DNA of 42,702 nt from Acidimicrobiaceae bacterium (GTDB lineage: Bacteria; Actinomycetota; Acidimicrobiia; Acidimicrobiales; RAAP-2): contig DAHUYA010000139.1 of assembly GCA_027315445.1 (NCBI GenBank), positions 1 to 42,702 on the forward strand. Direction: 5' to 3'. This document shows, in pieces, positions 24,208-32,235 of the stretch. The position numbers and the translations under genes were made by a program. Each line of letters starts with the position of its first letter. The stretch's first letter is position 1. Below the pieces are notes generated by a model. The model saw nothing but the letters and a program-made list of their open reading frames with translations, did no database searches and was not told the DNA's origin.

Positions 24208-25449
24208 ATGCAGGACGGGGGACACGTCGGCGGGACCTCGCGCGCCGCCGCCATGCCGCAGGGCCCCGGACGTTGGCCGGACCGGGGCCTGCCCCTCGAC
24301 CCCAGGGTGCCCACCGACCGCCTGGCCGACCACGCAGGGACCAAGCACGCACGGCCCGGTCACGAGGCGACCGGGGGCCGGCCGGCGCCGGAGGGGCCGC
24401 CGCGACGACGCCGGCGCTGGATGCCACCCCAGGTGCGCTGGACCATCACCGCCGTGACCCTGTTCTTCGTGCTCGAGTACCTGGTGCTGCCCGAGCTGGC
24501 CAGCGCCCGGAAGTCCCTCGACCTCCTCGGGCAGGTCAACGTCGGTTGGCTGGTCGCCGGCGTGATCTTCGAAGGAGCCGCGCTGGCCGCCTACGCCCAG
24601 CTGACCCATACCGTCCTCTCCCCCGGCGCCCCGTCGCGCTTCCGGCTGTTCCGGGTCAACATGTCGAGCCTGGCGGTCAGCCACGTGATCCCGGGCGGCA
24701 CGGCCCCGGGAACGGCCGTGGCATACCGGCTGCTGACCGACCTCGGCGTCTCGGGGAGCACCGCCGGCTTCGCCCTGGCGACCCAGGGCGTGGGGTCGGC
24801 GGTGGTCCTCAACGCCCTGCTCTGGCTGGCGCTGCTCATCTCGGTCCCCCTCACCGGCTACAACCCGCTCTACGGGTTCGCCGCCATCGCCGGGGTGATC
24901 CTGCTCGGGCTGTTCGCCGGCACGGTCATGCTGCTCACCCGGGGCAAGCACCAGGCGGCGGACCGGCTCACCCGGCTGACGGCCCACCTCCCACTGGTCA
25001 ACCCCGAGACGGTGGCCGGGCTGGTCCAGAAGGTGGCCGACCGACTCGAGGTCCTGCTGCGCAACCGCCAGCTGCTCACCCGGGCGATGATCTGGGCAGC
25101 GGCCAACTGGCTCCTCGACGCGGCGTCGCTGTGGGTCTTCGTCTTCGCCTTCGGCCACGCCGTGAGCCCCATCGACCTGCTGGTCGCCTACGGCCTGGCC
25201 AACGTCCTCGCGGTCATCCCGGTCACCCCCGGCGGCCTCGGGGTGGTGGAGGGCGTCCTGATCCCCACCCTGGTGGGGTTCCACGTGACCAAGGCGATCG
25301 CCATCCTCGGCGTGCTCTCCTACCGACTGGTCAACTTCTGGCTGCCCATCCCGGCCGGCGGGATCGCCTACCTGTCGCTGCGCTTCGGTCCGTCGGCCCG
25401 CCGGCACCGGGGCCACACCTCGGTCGGCCGCACCCACGGCGCACGCTGA
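24208..25449 (+). CDS. YbhN/UPF0104-type multi-pass membrane protein (putative lipid flippase family)
   Basis: 413 residues. The first 70 are hydrophilic and basic, ending in PPRRRRRWMPPQ. About eight membrane helices follow. Family features: MSSLAVSHVIPGGTAPGTAVAYRLL, a middle helix pair, NWLLDAASLWVFVFAFG, and the closing VIPVTPGGLGVVEGVLIPTL with YRLVNFWLPIPAG. This is the domain also found in lysylphosphatidylglycerol synthase membrane regions and archaeal AglD; a lipid-flipping role is suggested for parts of the family. It is divergent from the mannosyltransferase (132 bp between starts), so a role in handling polyprenyl-phosphate-mannose is an attractive inference, not shown. Confidence 0.85.
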   Translation: MQDGGHVGGTSRAAAMPQGPGRWPDRGLPLDPRVPTDRLADHAGTKHARPGHEATGGRPAPEGPPRRRRRWMPPQVRWTITAVTLFFVLEYLVLPELASARKSLDLLGQVNVGWLVAGVIFEGAALAAYAQLTHTVLSPGAPSRFRLFRVNMSSLAVSHVIPGGTAPGTAVAYRLLTDLGVSGSTAGFALATQGVGSAVVLNALLWLALLISVPLTGYNPLYGFAAIAGVILLGLFAGTVMLLTRGKHQAADRLTRLTAHLPLVNPETVAGLVQKVADRLEVLLRNRQLLTRAMIWAAANWLLDAASLWVFVFAFGHAVSPIDLLVAYGLANVLAVIPVTPGGLGVVEGVLIPTLVGFHVTKAIAILGVLSYRLVNFWLPIPAGGIAYLSLRFGPSARRHRGHTSVGRTHGAR

Positions 25450-25459
25450 CCGCCCGGGA

Positions 25460-27733
25460 TCAAAGGACCGGCGTCACCTCGGCCTCTCGGGTGTCCACCT
25501 CGCGTCGGCGCCGGGCCCGCCACAGCGCCAGCTCCTTCAACCGTCCCTGCACGTCGATGCCCCGGGCGGTCGGCACCCGCCGCCACCGGCGGTCGGCACC
25601 CAGGCTCCAGGTGTGGGTGTCGTCGGTGAAGACCAGGTCGAGCACCTCGAAGAGGCGGGCCTGCAACTCGGGATCGTGCACCGGCACCAGCACCTCGATC
25701 CGCCGGTCGAGGTTCCGTTCCATCATGTCGGCCGATCCGATGTAAAGGGCCCTTGGTCGGGGCCGGCCGTCCTGGTCCGCCCCCTCGCCCCGGGACGCCC
25801 TGTCCAGGTGGGCGCCGGGCGCCGGGCCGCCGAAGCAGAAGATCCGCGAGTGCTCGAGGAACTCGCCCACGATCGAGCGGACCGAGATGGTCTCCGACAG
25901 GTCGGGGATACCCGGTCGGAGGCAGCACAGACCCCGCACCGCCAGGTCGATCGGCACGCCGGCCAGGGAGGCCCGGTAGAGCGCGTCGATCATCTCCGGG
26001 TCGGTCAGGCCGTTCATCTTCATGACGATCCGGCCGCCCGGGCCGGCGACCGTCTGCTCCTCGATCAGCTCGAGCATCCGCCGACGGAGGGTGACCGGTG
26101 ACACCAGGATCTCGCGGTACCCGGCGTGCCGGCTGAACCCGGTCAGGAAGTTGAACAGGTCGCCCACGTCGGCCCCGATGGCCGGGTCGGCGGTCAGCAG
26201 CCCCAGGTCCTCGTACATGCGGGCGGTGCGGGAGTTGTAGTTGCCCGTCCCCACGTGGCAGTAACGGCGGATGCCGTCGTGCTCGCGCCGGAGGACCAGC
26301 ACCGTCTTGGAATGGGTCTTGAGCCCGACCAGGCCGTAGACCACGTGCACCCCGGCCTGCTCGAGGGCACGGGCCCATCCGATGTTGGCCTGCTCGTCGA
26401 AGCGGGCCTTCACCTCCACCAAGGCCGCCACCTGCTTGCCCGACTCGGCGGCCCGGATGAGCGAGGCGACGATCGGGCTGTCCCCCGACGTCCGGTACAG
26501 GGTCTGCTTGATCCCGAGCACGTCGGGATCGTCCGCCGCCTGAGCGACGAACGCCTCGACCGAGGTGGCGAACGAGTCGTAGGGGTGGTGGACCAGCACG
26601 TCACGGTGGCGGAGAACGGCGAAGAGGTCGTTGGGCTCGTTGCCGGCGGTGGCCAGCGGGGGTGGCGTCATCGGTGTCCACGTCTCGGCGTGCAAATCCG
26701 GTCGATCGAGGGCGTAGACGGCCCAGAGCCCGTCGAGCCCGATCGGCGCGTCCACCAGGTAGACGCCGTGTGCCGGGACCTCGAGCTCGGTGGCCAGCCG
26801 GTCCGCCAGGTCGGGGCGGGCGTTCGCCGCGATCTCGAGCCGCACCGCGCTGCCGAAGCGGCGGCGGCGCAGCTCCATCTCCACCGCCACCAGCAGGTCG
26901 TCGGCCTCGTCCTCCTCGAGCGCCAGGTCGGCGTTCCGGGTCACCCGGAAGACGTCGTGCTCGCCGATCGTCATGCCCGGGAAGAGGGTGTCGAGATGGG
27001 CGGCGATCACCTGCTCGAGGGGGACGAAGCGCTCGCCGTCGGGCATGACGACGAACCGGGGCAGCACGGGGGGCACCTTCACCCGGGCGATCCGCTGCTC
27101 ACCGGTCGAGGGATCGCCGACCTCGACCAAGAGGTTGAGGGACAAGTTGGAGATGTAGGGGAACGGGTGCCCCGGGTCGACCGCCAGCGGAGTGAGCACC
27201 GGGTAGATCTCCCGGTGGAAGACCTCGACCAGGTGGTCGCGATCGTCCTCGTCGAGGGTGGACCAGTCCGACAGCACGACCCCGGCGTCGGCCAACGCCG
27301 GCACCAGACGCTCGAGAAAGACGTGGTCCTGGCGCGCCACCAGCTCCTCCACCCGGGTGCGGATCACCCGGAGCTGCTCGCCCGGCCGGAGCCCGTCGAC
27401 CGACCGGCTGCGCACCCCCGCAGCCACCTGGTCCTCGAGCCCGGCCACCCGGACCTGGAAGAACTCGTCGAGCAGCTCGGAGAAGAGCGCCATGAACTTG
27501 ACCCGCTCGAGGAGCGGGTTGCCGTCGTCGTCGGCCAGGTCGAGCAGCCGAGCGCCGAAGTCCAGTCGGGAGAGCTCACGGTTGGTGAAGCGCTGGTAGC
27601 CGAACGAGCGGACGTCGTGGCCGGCCCGCCCGTCCCCCCCGGTCGGCTCCGAACGGCTCTCGGGACGCGCCGCGTCAACCGACATCCGCGACCCGCCGAG
27701 GCCGCCAGTGGACACGGTGCGCTCGAGGGCCAT
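25460..27733 (-). CDS. ppk1: Polyphosphate kinase 1
   Basis: Makes and reverses inorganic polyphosphate from ATP. The 757 residues cover the whole family: N-domain RFTNRELSRLDFGARLL, LFSELLDEFFQVRV, the head domain TPLAVDPGHPFPYISNLSLNL, then the two phospholipase-D-like halves with VLGIKQTLYRTSGDSPIV, the probable phospho-histidine H474 in GLKTHSKT, and H493 in YCHVGTGNYN, then MKMNGLTDPEMIDALY and YIGSADMMERNLDRRIEVLVP. ATG 27733 is supported by GGAG seven bases upstream; ATG 27685 is an alternative. Divergent from the SEDS gene and convergent (10 bp) with the YbhN-type gene. Confidence 0.96.
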   Translation of the reverse strand: MALERTVSTGGLGGSRMSVDAARPESRSEPTGGDGRAGHDVRSFGYQRFTNRELSRLDFGARLLDLADDDGNPLLERVKFMALFSELLDEFFQVRVAGLEDQVAAGVRSRSVDGLRPGEQLRVIRTRVEELVARQDHVFLERLVPALADAGVVLSDWSTLDEDDRDHLVEVFHREIYPVLTPLAVDPGHPFPYISNLSLNLLVEVGDPSTGEQRIARVKVPPVLPRFVVMPDGERFVPLEQVIAAHLDTLFPGMTIGEHDVFRVTRNADLALEEDEADDLLVAVEMELRRRRFGSAVRLEIAANARPDLADRLATELEVPAHGVYLVDAPIGLDGLWAVYALDRPDLHAETWTPMTPPPLATAGNEPNDLFAVLRHRDVLVHHPYDSFATSVEAFVAQAADDPDVLGIKQTLYRTSGDSPIVASLIRAAESGKQVAALVEVKARFDEQANIGWARALEQAGVHVVYGLVGLKTHSKTVLVLRREHDGIRRYCHVGTGNYNSRTARMYEDLGLLTADPAIGADVGDLFNFLTGFSRHAGYREILVSPVTLRRRMLELIEEQTVAGPGGRIVMKMNGLTDPEMIDALYRASLAGVPIDLAVRGLCCLRPGIPDLSETISVRSIVGEFLEHSRIFCFGGPAPGAHLDRASRGEGADQDGRPRPRALYIGSADMMERNLDRRIEVLVPVHDPELQARLFEVLDLVFTDDTHTWSLGADRRWRRVPTARGIDVQGRLKELALWRARRRREVDTREAEVTPVL

Positions 27734-27750
27734 GGGTGGTCTCCGCGGCA

Positions 27751-27756
27751 ATCCTA
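27751..27756 (-). promoter_or_regulatory. -10-like element for ppk1
   Basis: TAGGAT on the minus strand, 17 nt before ATG 27733, with a GGAG ribosome site in between. A short leader is expected, unlike most promoters here. Confidence 0.4.
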
Positions 27757-27767
27757 GTACCCGCCGC

Positions 27768-27773
27768 TACGCT
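27768..27773 (+). promoter_or_regulatory. -10-like element for the FtsW/RodA-like gene
   Basis: TACGCT with a 7-nt spacer to GTG 27781. It lies back to back with the ppk1 element, 11 bp apart. Confidence 0.45.
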
Positions 27774-27780
27774 GCCCCTC

Positions 27781-29187
27781 GTGGTCGAGCTCGCCACCCG
27801 CAAGCCGACGCGCCAGCAGGGGGCCCCGTTCCTCCCGCCCTGGCCCCGGGGCGCCAAGCCCAAGCGCCGCACCGAGCTGGGACTGTTGGTCTTCGCCGCC
27901 CTCATCACGGTGGCCCTCTACGTGATCGCCGAGGTCGGGACGAAGGGCAAGATCCCGCCCCACATCGGCCCCATCCTCGGGGTGGTGCTGGTCATCGTCC
28001 TGGCCGCCCACCTGGCCAACCGCTGGCTGGCGCCGAACGCCAACGCCGTCGTGCTACCCCTGGCCGCCCTGCTCAACGGGATCGGCTACGTGGAGATCGT
28101 CCGCTGGAACCCGGCCGACGCCAAGCTGCAGGCGACGTGGGCGGCCCTCGGGGTCGCTCTCTACGTCCTCACCCTGCTGGTGATCCGCCGCAGCCGCGAC
28201 CTGGACCGCTACCGCTACCTGCTGCTCTTGTTCGCCGTGCTGCTGCTGGTGGCGCCCCTCGTCCCGGGCATCGGCAAGGACGTGTACGGCGCCCGACTGT
28301 TCGTCGGCATCGGCAACACCTTCGAGTTCCAGCCGGTGGAGCTGGCCAAGATCGTGCTCTGCATCTTCTTCGCCTCCTACTTCGCCGAGAAGAAGGAACT
28401 GCTGTCCATCCCGACCGCCCGCATGGGCAACCGGCTGTTCGTCGACCCCCGGCCGATGCTCCCGATCGGTATCGCCTGGCTGTTCGCCATGGGGGTGATC
28501 GGGCTCGAGAACGACATCGGCTTCGCCATGCTCATCTTCACCATGTTCATCGCCCTCCTGTGGGTGACCACCGGCCGGGCCGCCTACCTGGTGCTGGCGG
28601 TGGCGCTGTTCATCGGCGGGGCGGTGGTGGCCTCCCACCTCTTCAGCCAGGTCCACGAGCGGGTCTCCATCTGGCTCGACCCGTGGGCCACCCAGAGCGG
28701 CAGTGGCTACCAGCTGGCCAACGGCTGGTACTCGATGGGCACCGGCGGGGTCGGGGGGGCAGGGCTCGGCCTCGACCACTTCGCCTCGGTCATCCCCGAT
28801 CTGACCAGCGACATGATCTTCACCGCCATCGGCACCGACATGGGGCTGCTCGGCACGAGCGCAGTGGTGATCGCCTTCACCTTGCTGGTGGGGGCCGGAT
28901 TGCGGATCGCCCAGACCGCCCGGTCGGACTTCTCCAAGCTGACCGCCACCGGGCTGACGGCCATCCTGGGCTTCCAGGCCTTCTTCATCATGGCCGGGGT
29001 GGTGCGCCTGTTGCCCTTCACCGGCATCACCCTGCCCTTCGTGGCCTACGGCGGTTCCTCGCTGCTCGCCAACTACATCCTCATCGCCCTGCTGATGCGG
29101 GTCTCCGAGGAGGGTGCCTCCACCGTCGCCGAGCGGGCCTCCGGGGTGATCCAGCCCGGAGAGACCGCATTCGTCGTGACCAACTGA
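27781..29187 (+). CDS. SEDS-family (FtsW/RodA/SpoVE) peptidoglycan polymerase-like protein
   Basis: 468 residues with about 11-12 membrane helices. SEDS signatures: FEFQPVELAKIVLCIFFASYFAEK, AWLFAMGVIGLENDIGFAMLIFTMF, SGSGYQLANGWYSMGTGGVGGAGLGL, DMIFTAIGTDMGLLG and LPFTGITLPFVAYGGSSLLANY. The extracellular loop reads WATQSGSGYQ; in E. coli FtsW the same place is WEDPFGSGYQ with the catalytic aspartate, so that residue appears to be threonine here (alignment from memory). I chose GTG 27781 from the leaderless -10 and because the frame upstream overlaps the ppk1 promoter. No cognate class B PBP is adjacent. Confidence 0.9.
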   Translation: MVELATRKPTRQQGAPFLPPWPRGAKPKRRTELGLLVFAALITVALYVIAEVGTKGKIPPHIGPILGVVLVIVLAAHLANRWLAPNANAVVLPLAALLNGIGYVEIVRWNPADAKLQATWAALGVALYVLTLLVIRRSRDLDRYRYLLLLFAVLLLVAPLVPGIGKDVYGARLFVGIGNTFEFQPVELAKIVLCIFFASYFAEKKELLSIPTARMGNRLFVDPRPMLPIGIAWLFAMGVIGLENDIGFAMLIFTMFIALLWVTTGRAAYLVLAVALFIGGAVVASHLFSQVHERVSIWLDPWATQSGSGYQLANGWYSMGTGGVGGAGLGLDHFASVIPDLTSDMIFTAIGTDMGLLGTSAVVIAFTLLVGAGLRIAQTARSDFSKLTATGLTAILGFQAFFIMAGVVRLLPFTGITLPFVAYGGSSLLANYILIALLMRVSEEGASTVAERASGVIQPGETAFVVTN

Positions 29188-29248
29188 CGGCTCGGCGGGG
29201 CTCCGGCTCGGCCGGGTGACCAAGGCGGTGGGGCGCCCGCCCTTGCGC

Positions 29249-29932
29249 TCAGGCCGATGCCGACCGGCCCGTCGGGTCCCCCCGGCCCTCCTCGTCGGCG
29301 GGGTCCTCCGGCATGCTCCTATCCCCCTCGTCGACCCGGTCCACCACCCCCAGCCCGCCTTCGTCGGGAGGCGTCACGTCCCCGGGACCTTCGAGCAGCC
29401 GTTCGTCGGCCACCACCGGCGCCGCCACCGGCTGCCGGAGGGCCAGGATGATCCCGTCGGAAGGCCGACAGGGGAGGGTCACGGTGCCCCGCGGTCCGCT
29501 CAGGACCAACTCGGCCAGATAGGTCCCGCCCCGCCGACCCACCAACCGCACGGTCGCGATGTCGGCCCCCAGCTGCTGCAGCGCGGTCGTGAACAGCTCG
29601 TGGGTGAGCGGGCGCGGGGTGGCCACGCGGCGGAGGGCCTGGGCCAGGGCGACCCCCTCGGGCAGGCCGATGGGGAAGGTCAGGTCGCGCAGCGGGGGCT
29701 CGGCCTCCTGCAGGTGGACGGTCGGGTACTGGGCCGGGAGGTCGACCGAGACCGACAGCACGTCCATCACCCGGAAGGTCGCCCTACGGGGCCCGGCCGT
29801 CGGGGAATGGCCGTCGGGCCGCGGCGGCGGGACGTCGAGCTGCGGCGGCGGGACGTCGAGCGGCGGCGGGACGTCGGGCCGCGGCGGCGGCGCCTCCGGC
29901 GAGACTGCCTCGTCGGGCGGCGCGTCGGGCAC
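29249..29932 (-). CDS. Bifunctional nuclease family (DUF151) protein with proline-rich head
   Basis: Residues about 55-185 match the BFN domain: MDVLSVSVDLPAQYPTVHLQEAE, FPIGLPEGVALAQAL, RPLTHELFTTALQQLGADIATVRL, GGTYLAELVLSG, and CRPSDGIILALR. Homologues include Arabidopsis-type bifunctional nucleases and many uncharacterised bacterial proteins. The first 50 residues are almost only Pro, Asp, Val and Leu, encoded by a short tandem DNA repeat, and the last 40 are acidic. GTG 29932 follows the rodA stop by one base, so it could be coupled; ATG 29767, right at the domain start, is a good alternative. Confidence 0.8.
   Translation of the reverse strand: MPDAPPDEAVSPEAPPPRPDVPPPLDVPPPQLDVPPPRPDGHSPTAGPRRATFRVMDVLSVSVDLPAQYPTVHLQEAEPPLRDLTFPIGLPEGVALAQALRRVATPRPLTHELFTTALQQLGADIATVRLVGRRGGTYLAELVLSGPRGTVTLPCRPSDGIILALRQPVAAPVVADERLLEGPGDVTPPDEGGLGVVDRVDEGDRSMPEDPADEEGRGDPTGRSASA
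29821..29880. repeat. Tandem repeat, about 20 bp x 3, in the BFN gene head
   Basis: Three imperfect units of GCGGCGGCGGGACGTCGAGC begin at 29821, 29842 and 29862, of 21, 20 and 19 bp. They encode PPP-x-DV blocks on the minus strand. Unequal unit lengths would shift frame if copy number changed by one unit. Confidence 0.75.
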
Positions 29933-29933
29933 G

Positions 29934-31085
29934 TCAGCCGCTCCTGCGGGAGCCGACGCTCAGCGCCACCCCAACGGCGGCGAAGAAGCACAGCGCGGCC
30001 GACCCCCCGTAGCTGACGAAGGGCAAGGGGATGCCGGTGATCGGCATGATCCCCATGGTCATGCTGGCGTTCTGGAACGTGCTGTACGCAAGGAAGGTGA
30101 AGATCCCAGCGCACAGCAGGCGACCGAAGGGGTCCCTGGCCACCTGGGCGGCCCGCAGCACCCGCCAGCACAGCAGGCCGAGCAGCCCGAGGACGGCCGT
30201 CCCGCCCACGAACCCGAGTTGCTCGCCGATGGCCGTGAAGATGAAGTCCGTCTGCTGCTCGGGCACGTACCCCAGGTTGGTGGCCGAGCCGTGGAGCAGC
30301 CCGCGGCCGAACATGCCCCCCGACCCGATGGCGTCCTTGGCCTGTTGGAGGGTGTAGATGGCGCCCTGGAGGCTGGGGTTGTTGGAGTCCTGGTGGATGA
30401 AGGTGGTGAGCCGGGAGATCTGGTACGAGTGCAGCACGCCGGCCTTGAGGGCGAGGAAGAAGACGGCCAGGGCGCCGAGCACCAGCAGGAGGAGGATCCG
30501 ACCGGGCACGCCGGCGACGGCCAGCATGACCAGCAGGACGACCGTCATGATGATGGCGGTGCCCATGTCGGGCTGCTTCACGACGAGCAGGACCGGGATC
30601 CCGACCATGGCGAGCAGCCGCCACACGTCGCGCCACGCCAGCCCGTCCGCCCGCCGGGAGCAGTACGTGGCGACCGCCAGGATCTCGGCCAGCACGGCGA
30701 ACTCGGACGGCTGAAGCTGGAGCGGACCCACGCTGAACCAACGCGAGGAGCCCAGGGCGCTGGAGCCGATGTGGGGGACCAGGACGGCCAGCAGGGCGAA
30801 CACCATCAGCCCGTACAGCGCGTAGCTCACGTACTCGAGGCGCCGGTAGTCCTGGGTCGCCAGGACGAGCATGGCGACCAGGCCCATCATGACGAAGATG
30901 CCCTGACGCTTGAGCACCGCCAGGGCATCCCCCACCGGCAGCCCCTGGCCGACCAGCGTGCCCCGGGTCGCCGTGTAGATCATCACCAGCCCGATGGCGG
31001 TGACGAGCAGCACCGTCCCCAGCAGGGCGACGTCGAAGCGGGCCGCACGGCGCCCCACGGAGGTCGTACGAAGACTCGTGATCAC
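29934..31085 (-). CDS. rodA: RodA-like SEDS peptidoglycan polymerase
   Basis: Cell-elongation glycosyltransferase family, 383 residues with about ten membrane helices. Motifs: GPLQLQPSEFAVLAEILAVA, VKQPDMGTAIIM, AIGSGGMFGRGLLHG, LGYVPEQQTDFIFTAIGEQLGFVGG and PITGIPLPFVSYGGSAAL. The loop before AIGSGG reads HQDSNNPSLQGAIY; E. coli RodA has SDPLGAGYH there, so the catalytic aspartate seems replaced by Asn, with another Asp two residues earlier. GTG 31085 gives a normal N-terminus. The BFN gene follows after one base. Confidence 0.92.
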   Translation of the reverse strand: MITSLRTTSVGRRAARFDVALLGTVLLVTAIGLVMIYTATRGTLVGQGLPVGDALAVLKRQGIFVMMGLVAMLVLATQDYRRLEYVSYALYGLMVFALLAVLVPHIGSSALGSSRWFSVGPLQLQPSEFAVLAEILAVATYCSRRADGLAWRDVWRLLAMVGIPVLLVVKQPDMGTAIIMTVVLLVMLAVAGVPGRILLLLVLGALAVFFLALKAGVLHSYQISRLTTFIHQDSNNPSLQGAIYTLQQAKDAIGSGGMFGRGLLHGSATNLGYVPEQQTDFIFTAIGEQLGFVGGTAVLGLLGLLCWRVLRAAQVARDPFGRLLCAGIFTFLAYSTFQNASMTMGIMPITGIPLPFVSYGGSAALCFFAAVGVALSVGSRRSG

Positions 31086-31104
31086 CGTGCCTGCACCGGA
31101 AGGA

Positions 31105-31112
31105 CAGAATAT
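31105..31112. promoter_or_regulatory. Overlapping divergent -10-like elements, mscS and rodA
   Basis: On plus, CAGAAT (31105-31110) lies 7 nt before the mscS GTG at 31118. On minus, TATTCT (31107-31112) lies 21 nt before the rodA GTG at 31085. The two hexamers overlap by 4 bp, so the polymerases could not bind both at once. Confidence 0.4.
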
Positions 31113-31117
31113 CGACC

Positions 31118-32227
31118 GTGCAGCCCTCGCCACGGGTCGGCTTGCTCGCCGCGGCGGGTGGGACGACCTCCACCACCCCGGCCCTGTTGACCGGCAACGG
31201 CACCGCCGGGGGCGGATGGCTCTACGACCTCCTCAGCAAGGCCGGGGTCTCCCCGTCGGCCGCCCACACCACGGTCGAATTCGTCTTCCGCCCCCTCGAG
31301 GTGGTCTTCGTCCTCGTGGTGGCCGTGCTGGTGGCCCGCTACGGGGCACGGCTGATACGGCGGACGCTGGGCCGGGTGGCCCACCGGGCGGCCGGGCGCT
31401 CGGGCTCGGTGCGGGCCGGCGCCCGGAGCCTGACGGTCGTCGCCCTCGTCGCCAACCTGTGGCGCTTCTTCGTGGCCGTCGTGGCCGTCGCCACGATCCT
31501 GGGCATGCTCGGGATCAACCTGACCCCGCTTTTGGCCAGCGCCACCGTGATCGGGGCGACGATCGGCTTCGGTGCCCAATCGCTGGTGCGGGACTACCTC
31601 TCGGGCGTCCTGCTCACGGTCGAGGACCAGTTCGGGATCGGCGACACTGTCAACGTCAATGACACGGTTGGAGTTGTCGAGGACCTCAGCTTGAGGGTTA
31701 CACGCCTTCGTTCGGCTGACGGGACGGTCTGGTACGTGCCCAACGGCGAGATCCGGAAGCTGGCCAACACCTCCCGGGGCTGGGCCAAGGCGGTGGTCGA
31801 CCTCCCGGTGGCCCCCGAGGCCGTGCTCCGGATGCGCGAGCTGGAAGACGAGCTGGCCGACGCGGCACGCCAGGTGGCGCACCGGCCGACCTTCGCCGCC
31901 GCCGCCGCCGAGCCGCCCGAGGTCCTCGGGATGACCGACGCCGCCACCGACAGCTGCTCGGTCCGGGTGGCCGTCCGGACGGTCCCGGCCCACCGGGACG
32001 CCCTGCAGCGGGCACTGCGCGACGCCCTGGTGGACCGTCTGGTCCGGCTCGGGGCGTGGCCGGGCCTCCCCTCTCCGACCCCGTCCGCCTCCGGGACCGG
32101 AGGAACGGAGCAGGCGGGGGGCGACGGCACCGGCTCGGGGGTGCAGGAGCCGGCGCCCGGGGGCGACGGGGGCGACGGGGGCGCCGCCCGGGGTGACGGC
32201 GAGGGCCCGACGGGAGAGCGACGGTAG
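31118..32227 (+). CDS. MscS-family mechanosensitive channel
   Basis: 369 residues. Three hydrophobic helices: about 53-80, 104-130, and the pore helix beginning LLASATVIGATIGFGAQSLVRDYLSGVLL (about 138-166). The typical beta-domain follows: VEDQFGIGDTVNVNDTVGVVEDLSLRVTRLRSADGTVWYVPNGEIRKLAN. The C-terminal cytoplasmic part is present up to about residue 300, then a Gly/Glu/Asp-rich disordered tail of about 65 residues. GTG 31118 has leaderless spacing from CAGAAT. The secreted-protein gene follows 8 bp after its stop. Confidence 0.92.
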   Translation: MQPSPRVGLLAAAGGTTSTTPALLTGNGTAGGGWLYDLLSKAGVSPSAAHTTVEFVFRPLEVVFVLVVAVLVARYGARLIRRTLGRVAHRAAGRSGSVRAGARSLTVVALVANLWRFFVAVVAVATILGMLGINLTPLLASATVIGATIGFGAQSLVRDYLSGVLLTVEDQFGIGDTVNVNDTVGVVEDLSLRVTRLRSADGTVWYVPNGEIRKLANTSRGWAKAVVDLPVAPEAVLRMRELEDELADAARQVAHRPTFAAAAAEPPEVLGMTDAATDSCSVRVAVRTVPAHRDALQRALRDALVDRLVRLGAWPGLPSPTPSASGTGGTEQAGGDGTGSGVQEPAPGGDGGDGGAARGDGEGPTGERR

Positions 32228-32235
32228 GGGCGGGC

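Noticed and set aside
29188-29248. Intrinsic terminator between the SEDS gene and the BFN gene
   Set aside because: The best pairing (AAGGCGG with CCGCCCTT) needs a bulge and no U-run follows.
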